Source: PCC-7336 sp039817825 (GTDB taxonomy: Bacteria > Cyanobacteriota > Cyanobacteriia > Thermostichales > PCC-7336). Taken from it: a DNA stretch of 11,121 nucleotides. The stretch lies in NCBI GenBank assembly GCA_039817825.1, contig JBCBVA010000122.1, forward strand, positions 1 to 11,121, in the 5' to 3' direction. The notes under the pieces were generated by a model that saw only the letters and a program-made list of their open reading frames with translations, ran no database searches and was not told where the DNA came from. Each line of letters begins with the position of its first letter. Position 1 is the stretch's first letter. The position numbers were made by a program, and so were the translations under genes. Of the stretch, positions 7,415-11,121 are shown in pieces.

Positions 7415-7758
7415 GGTGTCGCTATTGATGCTCCCGTAGCTATAGCGTTTTTCATTTCAGTTAGGACACTCAACTCTAGAGGTAGATAGGGTGCATCATC
7501 GCTGAAATGTCCGCAGTGATATGCTCACTGCTCTATCGCTCGTTCTGACAAGATGGCAAGCCACTATCTACTTTTGATAATGAATGCGAATCCAGTAATA
7601 CCTCAAATCCCGTTGCTAAATTGTAACAACCACAGTTGGCTGGAAGCGCTCGCTTGCACCGCCATTTTACTGAGCCTGTCAATCAGCTATTGCAACCGAT
7701 AAACCCCAACCCCTCCTAGTTCCAGGTCCCGATTTGCGATCGCAGAGCAGAGACGTGC
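7415..7758. other. Intergenic region upstream of the WD40 gene
   Basis: The 344 bp between the HD-domain gene and the WD40 gene hold the right inverted-repeat element (7441-7545) in the upstream region of the WD40 gene. The rest (7546-7758) contains one HIP1 octamer at 7736-7743 and no gene, RNA or terminator that I can recognise. A minus-strand frame from 7455 (MKNAIA...) overlaps the WD40 start out of frame and could act as an upstream ORF. Confidence 0.5.
7441..7545 (-). repeat. Right copy of inverted-repeat element, upstream of the WD40 gene
   Basis: This is the complement-strand partner of 3301-3400. Block A is 7501-7545 and block B about 7442-7468, separated by 32 nt of unrelated sequence. 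Block A holds a good hairpin, GCAGTGA-tatgc-TCACTGC (7513-7531). CATTTCAG (7453-7460) and CTGAAATG (7502-7509) form the internal inverted repeat also found in the left copy. It ends about 27 nt before the WD40 start codon, so it probably includes the promoter or 5' leader of that gene. Confidence 0.85.
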
Positions 7759-9054
7759 TTACACTCTGACACTGGACGGTGGAGCGGCAGACTGCCGCAA
7801 GAAGTACTCCACCGATTCTTCGACTTCGCGAGGATAGATGATGCGGGGAATAGGAACGGTTTGAGTCAGGGAATGGACGAGGGGAGAGAGCTCGGCGATT
7901 TCGCGATAGCCGCTGTCTCCTTTAAGGTGAATGCCTTCGTGGTAAAGGGTATATCCGCGGGCGTGGGCGGAGTGGAGACCGATGTAGCTGGCGGGGTCTA
8001 GGTTGAGACGATGGAGTTCGGATTCGAGTGTGGCCCAGAGTTCTTTTTGCTGTTGTAGGGGGAGGTGGGCAATGCTGCGGGCTTTAAAGAGGTCGCGATC
8101 GAGATAGCGACGGGCTAAATCGGAGAGCACCGGATCGGGACGATCGGCCCAAAACCGAATCGGGTACTGGAACATAGTGTCGTCAGCATCCAGATAGGTC
8201 TTGAGGGGCAGCTCGTCTACCGGGCCTTCTAGCCAAGCGGACAGGATGCGATCGCAGTGCAATTCCCCTGCTTCCCACAGGCGTCTAGCCCGCAGGAACA
8301 GCCGTTCCATCACAAATCGGGCGGCAATGCTTTTGGGATGGTGGTACACCTGCGTGTACATGAAATAGCGCACTACCAGGTAATGCTCGATCGCCCCCAA
8401 TCCCTTGCGTTCGGGAATCATCAATCGCTGTTTGCCGGGGTCGTAGTCCAGCACGGTGACGATGCGATCGAGGTCGAGGCGTCCGTATTGGGCTCCGGTG
8501 TAGTGGCTGTCTCGTAGGAGGTAATCGAGCCGATCGCAGTCCAGTTGGCTGGAGATCAGTTGGGCGATGAGCGGGATGGGAAATTCGTGGCGGTAGACCT
8601 GCAGTAGTTGCTGCGGTAGGTCTGGGTTGTAAATCTCGAATAGACGGGAAATGTGCGGATCTTCGGTGACGATGCGTCCCGTCCACAATTCGTGGTGACT
8701 GCCGAAGATTTCTTCGCCCGCGTGGCTGAAGGGGCTGTGGCCGATGTCGTGCAGCAGGGCGGCTACCAGCACCAGGGGGCGGTAGGGGCGCAGTTCTGGG
8801 TAGTGACAAGCAATAGAGTCAAAGACTCGTCGGGCAACGTATAGAGCTCCCACAGAGTGGGTGAAGCGGGAGCCTTCGGCACCGTGAAATGTTAGCGAGG
8901 CGGTGTCGAGCTGGCGAATGCGTCGCAATCGTTGGAAAGCGGGGGTGTCGATGAGGCGAATCAGCAGGGCTTCGGTGGGGTCGCTGCCATCCAGTTGAAT
9001 CGCCCCATGTAGGGGGTCGTGGTAGGTTCTCGACTTACAGAATCTGAGTATCAT
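7759..9054 (-). CDS. HD-domain phosphohydrolase, dNTP triphosphohydrolase-like (COG1078 type)
   Basis: A 431-residue soluble metal-dependent phosphohydrolase of the SAMHD1/dGTPase-like HD superfamily. Metal ligands are visible in order: His66 in RFTHSVGALYVARRV, His102-Asp103 in LLHDIGHSPFSHAGE, and Asp174 in LDCDRLDYLLRD, which aligns with the DVDKWDY Asp of SAMHD1. The opening YHDPLHGAIQLD and QRLRRIRQLD are also typical. Members characterised elsewhere hydrolyse dNTPs; the substrate here cannot be read from sequence. The ATG at 9052-9054 has a G-rich Shine-Dalgarno (complement of 9061-9066). It follows the ferredoxin gene on the same strand by 92 bp, so the two may be co-transcribed. The WD40 gene lies 344 bp further on. 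Confidence 0.92.
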   Translation of the reverse strand: MILRFCKSRTYHDPLHGAIQLDGSDPTEALLIRLIDTPAFQRLRRIRQLDTASLTFHGAEGSRFTHSVGALYVARRVFDSIACHYPELRPYRPLVLVAALLHDIGHSPFSHAGEEIFGSHHELWTGRIVTEDPHISRLFEIYNPDLPQQLLQVYRHEFPIPLIAQLISSQLDCDRLDYLLRDSHYTGAQYGRLDLDRIVTVLDYDPGKQRLMIPERKGLGAIEHYLVVRYFMYTQVYHHPKSIAARFVMERLFLRARRLWEAGELHCDRILSAWLEGPVDELPLKTYLDADDTMFQYPIRFWADRPDPVLSDLARRYLDRDLFKARSIAHLPLQQQKELWATLESELHRLNLDPASYIGLHSAHARGYTLYHEGIHLKGDSGYREIAELSPLVHSLTQTVPIPRIIYPREVEESVEYFLRQSAAPPSSVRV

Positions 9055-9063
9055 CGCTTGTCC

Positions 9064-9084
9064 CCCCGAGGTGTCGAATCGGGG
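9064..9084 (-). promoter_or_regulatory. Hairpin next to the ribosome site of the HD gene
   Basis: CCCCGA (9064-9069) and TCGGGG (9079-9084) form a 6-bp stem with a 9-nt loop in the leader of the HD-domain gene. On the minus strand one arm overlaps the G-rich Shine-Dalgarno, so folding could limit translation. It could also be a short hairpin without function. Confidence 0.3.
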
Positions 9085-9146
9085 TGTCGAGCTGCGCTCA
9101 AACGTCCAGGATCTCAGCCAGAACCCCTCGCTTAAACCCTACTCGC

Positions 9147-9374
9147 TTAGGCTAGAAGGCGCTGCAAATCGGGCTTTTCTTCGGGAATAATCGCGCCTTT
9201 GACGGGACATACCTGCAGGCAGATTCCGCAGTCGATACAGGTGTCGAAGTCAATCCAGAAGTAGTCGGTGCCTTTGGCGTTTTTGGTGTCGGCGGGATGG
9301 ATGCAGGCGACGGGACAAGCTTCAACGCAATCGGAAACTCCCTCGCAAATGTCCGTGACGATAGTGTGTGGCAT
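9147..9374 (-). CDS. Two-cluster (7Fe/8Fe) ferredoxin
   Basis: A 75-residue soluble electron carrier of the bacterial-type ferredoxin family. Eight cysteines fall in two groups: Cys10, Cys16, Cys20 and Cys24 (DICEGVSDCVEACPVAC), and Cys46, Cys49, Cys52 and Cys56 (CIDCGICLQVCP). The second group is a classical CxxCxxCxxxCP. The first lacks the CxxC of a normal four-iron motif, having Cys10-x5-Cys16-x3-Cys20-Pro, so by analogy with Azotobacter FdI cluster I may be [3Fe-4S]; cluster type is inference. It is not PsaC, whose two motifs are regular. The ATG at 9372-9374 has AGGGGA just upstream. It is divergent from the chorismate-lyase gene and upstream of the HD gene on the same strand. The redox partner is unknown. 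Confidence 0.92.
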   Translation of the reverse strand: MPHTIVTDICEGVSDCVEACPVACIHPADTKNAKGTDYFWIDFDTCIDCGICLQVCPVKGAIIPEEKPDLQRLLA

Positions 9375-9659
9375 CGGTTTCCCCTGCAGGTTTGGTCAAT
9401 GGTGCAGCGATCGCCATCTGCCGGCGTTGCTTATGAATGATCTTGGGTTCGCTGCTTTCTATTACAGATCGTAAACGAGAAGCTGTCGCGTGCGATCGCA
9501 TCTCGGCGATTCAATCTGGGGTGAGATCGCCCGATCTCCAGTTATTTCGCCGGTTTTAAGCCCGTTTATATTCTGGGGAACCCTGTGTATACCTTTTCGC
9601 CTTTCGGCGAATAGACTAGAGTGAATGTAACGGAACGTTAATGTCACGGCGGCATTAGT
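9375..9659. promoter_or_regulatory. Divergent promoter region, ferredoxin / chorismate lyase
   Basis: The 285 bp between two divergent genes must contain both promoters. It holds two HIP1 octamers (9407-9414, 9492-9499), a hairpin GAGATC-gccc-GATCTC (9523-9538) and another TTCGCC-tttc-GGCGAA (9596-9611). The second would lie in or near the 5' leader of the chorismate-lyase transcript. No consensus -35/-10 pair stands out. Confidence 0.45.
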
Positions 9660-10289
9660 TTGACAGCAACCTCTCCCCCACCTGAAACGCTACGCTCGAT
9701 TGCTCCCTCTGGTTGGTGGCAGTTGGATTGTGTGTGGGAGGCGAAAACTCTCGACCTGCAGAAGAAGACTTTTGCTCCTCCGATTCCGCCTGCATGGCGT
9801 CTGTTGTTGCTGAATGATGGGTACAACACCCGCAATCTGGGGCTAATTACGGGTGAGGATATCGCGGCGACAACGATCGTTACGACGGCTATTGCTCCAG
9901 CGGCATTGGAGTCTGGATTGAGTGATGCTCCGGCAGCGGTGTCGTTGTTGGATGCTCCCAATCTGCGGCGTCAGGTGATGTTGCGGACTGCCTCGGGGAC
10001 GCCTTTGGCTTATGGGGTGTCTTGGTGGAATGACGAATGCATGCGCGCTCATTTGCGCCATCCCGAGCAACCTATTGGTCGCGATTTGAGTTTGCATCGC
10101 ACCGAGCTATTCCGAGAGCTGCACGGGCTGTATTTGGGGCATTCGGACGAGCTGGAACGGGAATTTGGTGTTGAAGGACCATTTTGGGGACGGCATTATG
10201 TCCTGTGGCACCACCAGCAGCCCCTAACCGTGATTGTTGAAGTCTTCTCAAATCTGCTGACCCGATATCTGGGGCCGAATACTGTCTGA
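9660..10289 (+). CDS. Chorismate pyruvate-lyase family protein (plastoquinone precursor synthesis)
   Basis: A 209-residue soluble enzyme resembling the cyanobacterial chorismate lyase family typified by Synechocystis sll1797, which releases pyruvate from chorismate to give 4-hydroxybenzoate for plastoquinone. Visible family segments: RLLLLNDGYNTRNLG (47-61), MLRTASGTPLAYGVSWWN (107-124), TELFRELHGLYLG (148-160), FGVEGPFWGRHYVLWH (169-184) and PLTVIVEVF (188-196). Arg109 and Glu194 are probable equivalents of the active-site Arg and Glu of E. coli UbiC (inference). The start is TTG at 9660: an in-frame TAA lies at 9639-9641, there is no ATG or GTG between, and the next Met is residue 107. The ribosome site is weak. 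It is divergent from the ferredoxin gene and is the last housekeeping gene before the AT-rich right end. Confidence 0.9.
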   Translation: MTATSPPPETLRSIAPSGWWQLDCVWEAKTLDLQKKTFAPPIPPAWRLLLLNDGYNTRNLGLITGEDIAATTIVTTAIAPAALESGLSDAPAAVSLLDAPNLRRQVMLRTASGTPLAYGVSWWNDECMRAHLRHPEQPIGRDLSLHRTELFRELHGLYLGHSDELEREFGVEGPFWGRHYVLWHHQQPLTVIVEVFSNLLTRYLGPNTV

Positions 10290-10347
10290 CAGTAGCTTCC
10301 TCTTCAGTCAAAAAACTTAGAAGTTCCTCAGCCTAAATTTTCTTCTT

Positions 10348-10390
10348 TTCACGAAAATGGGTTGCCCGCGGGCAGCTTACCGTTCGTGAA
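10348..10390. repeat. Nested inverted repeat around a 12-bp palindrome
   Basis: Outer arms TTCACGAA (10348-10355) and TTCGTGAA (10383-10390) are perfect complements. Centred between them is the perfect palindrome TGCCCGCGGGCA (10363-10374), and GGT/ACC (10360-10362, 10379-10381) can add pairs. The symmetry suggests an operator, a recombination site or a structured RNA; there is no T run to make it a terminator. Confidence 0.6.
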
Positions 10391-10580
10391 CTCTCCATTC
10401 GCTCGTAAAAGTGCGGCTTTGGAGGGTTACAGGTATCATCTGGAGAACTGCAGTCCTGGTGAGATTCGCACTAACTTCCTGTCCTAACGGTTTGGCCAAT
10501 AGTCTTGCTTGCGCGAGTTAAAAGATCTCGAAAGATTTCCGCTTTATCACTGTTCTAAGGATAGTATTTGATGCACTTTA

Positions 10581-10613
10581 ACAACCAAACAAATGTGTAG
10601 GCAGTTTGGTTGT
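10581..10613. repeat. Perfect 10-bp inverted repeat
   Basis: ACAACCAAAC (10581-10590) and GTTTGGTTGT (10604-10613) are exact complements separated by 13 nt. The site lies 64 bp upstream of the short frame at 10677. It resembles a regulator binding site or a terminal repeat; no poly-T follows on the plus strand. Confidence 0.6.
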
Positions 10614-10676
10614 CATCGTCCACCTAATCACCCATTGAGAGATGTTAGACGGAAAGTTTCCTACTAATCAGTAGTT

Positions 10677-10841
10677 ATGCAAAAAATGATGATTAATACG
10701 CTAGAGCGATTAAAAGAAGCGTTAGGTGGCATTTACCCAGAACTCTCTGGCGAGTTTGAGGAAGATGATGAATTTGACATTTTCTATGAAGTGCCGCTCA
10801 ATTGTCATCGTACCTGCTTAGCATTTGGGTCGCTATCGTAG
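10677..10841 (+). CDS. Short acidic protein or gene fragment, 54 residues, unknown
   Basis: The frame encodes 54 residues from the ATG at 10677 (alternatives at codons 4 and 5, preceded by CAAAAA). The first 40 residues look like real protein: a helix (INTLERLKEALGG) then an acidic stretch (GEFEEDDEFDIFYEVP). The last 14 residues, starting LNCHRTC, look out of character, so this may be the N-terminal remnant of a longer gene broken by a frameshift or truncation. No good ribosome site is present. Codon use is AT-rich, like the following gene and unlike the rest of the window. I do not recognise the family. Confidence 0.45.
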   Translation: MQKMMINTLERLKEALGGIYPELSGEFEEDDEFDIFYEVPLNCHRTCLAFGSLS

Positions 10842-10884
10842 AGTAAATTCACTCTGACTTGAGAGGCATTGAGGAATCTACATA

Positions 10885-11121
10885 ATGAAAAATCCGAATT
10901 ACGAGCAGTTAAAAAGATTTGACAATGAATTCGATGAAACGTCAGAGCCACTAACCTCAAATCACAATTTCCGTGTGCCATTTTTACTAAACGATCATCT
11001 ATATACTTTAAGTACGAACTATGAAGATGTAGTTGAAAATGAAAAAAACGAATCAGAGTTGTATGAAGTTTTTAGGTCCTTAGAAAATTTAAAAGGACAT
11101 AGATTTGAGTATTCATTTGAC
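10885..11121 (+). CDS. Unknown protein, N-terminal 79 residues (runs off the window)
   Basis: The ATG at 10885 has GAGGA at 10871-10875, nine bases upstream, a good ribosome site. The frame stays open for 79 codons to the end of the window. The product starts MKNPNYEQLKRFDNEFDE and is rich in Asn, Glu and Asp, with alternating hydrophobic and charged stretches and no signal peptide or membrane segment. I recognise no domain. Its AT-rich codons contrast with the housekeeping genes upstream, consistent with recent acquisition. It follows the 54-codon frame by 43 bp and may share its transcript. Confidence 0.65.
   Translation, partial: MKNPNYEQLKRFDNEFDETSEPLTSNHNFRVPFLLNDHLYTLSTNYEDVVENEKNESELYEVFRSLENLKGHRFEYSFD

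Larger units (their letters stand above)
300..9499. repeat. HIP1 octamers (GCGATCGC), 14 exact copies
   Basis: Exact copies start at 300, 2470, 4704, 4910, 5649, 5891, 6159, 6605, 6940, 7175, 7736, 8248, 9407 and 9492. HIP1 is a known highly over-represented palindrome in many cyanobacterial genomes and marks the resident sequence style. None occurs in the last 1.6 kb. The span given runs from the first to the last copy; the sites are dispersed. Confidence 0.95.
10290..10676. other. AT-richer non-coding stretch with two inverted repeats
   Basis: I see no gene or structural RNA in these 387 bp. They contain a nested inverted repeat (10348-10390) and a perfect 10-bp inverted repeat (10581-10613), listed separately. 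A short hairpin CTACT-aatc-AGTAG (10661-10674) lies two bases before the ATG of the next frame. A 5-bp ACTGT-ctg-ACAGT hairpin (10281-10293) spans the chorismate-lyase stop codon, but no T run follows. Composition shifts here from the GC-balanced core to AT-rich DNA, suggesting a junction. Confidence 0.5.

Noticed and set aside
8285..8809. 174-codon minus frame inside the HD gene
   Set aside because: It is an alternative frame of a gene whose catalytic residues are all in the main frame; its Arg/Pro-rich product is not protein-like.
3401..10401. Shared 12-mer ACTCTCCATTCG at 3401-3412 and 10390-10401
   Set aside because: Several 12-mer repeats are expected by chance in 11 kb, and the flanking bases do not match.
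10482..10650. Integron attC-like boxes (TCCTAAC and GTTAGAC)
   Set aside because: The first box breaks the RYYYAAC consensus, the interval of about 165 nt is too long, and no internal L boxes pair. No integrase is visible.

Overview
The window comes from a cyanobacterium. It opens with the last 40 codons of psbA (photosystem II D1), carries a chorismate-lyase gene of the type used for plastoquinone synthesis, and contains 14 exact copies of the HIP1 octamer GCGATCGC, where chance predicts well under one. GC content is moderate, so a Prochlorococcus-like genome is unlikely. The species cannot be named from this sequence.

Layout. Positions 1-183 hold the psbA 3' end and a strong intrinsic terminator. 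Positions 279-938 (minus) encode uracil phosphoribosyltransferase (upp). Positions 1345-2937 (plus) encode cofactor-independent phosphoglycerate mutase (gpmI). Positions 3034-3276 (minus) encode a small protein with two membrane segments. Positions 3605-7414 (minus) encode a 1269-residue STAND protein: HTH-like head, NB-ARC NTPase, pentapeptide-like linker and 14 WD40 blades. Positions 7759-9054 (minus) encode an HD-domain phosphohydrolase related to dNTP triphosphohydrolases. Positions 9147-9374 (minus) encode a small two-cluster ferredoxin. Positions 9660-10289 (plus) encode a chorismate lyase starting at TTG. From about 10290 the sequence becomes AT-rich, has no HIP1 sites, holds two inverted repeats and carries two unrecognised short or partial genes. 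This looks like the edge of an accessory segment.

Most genes are independent housekeeping functions: photosynthesis, pyrimidine salvage, glycolysis, nucleotide metabolism, electron transfer and quinone-precursor synthesis. The exception is the STAND-WD40 gene. It is bracketed by two copies of an approximately 100-bp element in inverted orientation (3301-3400 and 7441-7545). The copies share a 45-nt block (34 of 45 identical) and a 27-nt block (24 of 27 identical). The right copy lies in the upstream region of the gene; the left copy lies just beyond its 3' end and points back at it. Each copy also has an internal inverted repeat ending on an ATG. Architecture and near-identical blades suggest a signal-sensing or conflict/defence protein in a gene-sized cassette. 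The inverted repeats are visible in the sequence; mobility and defence roles are inference.
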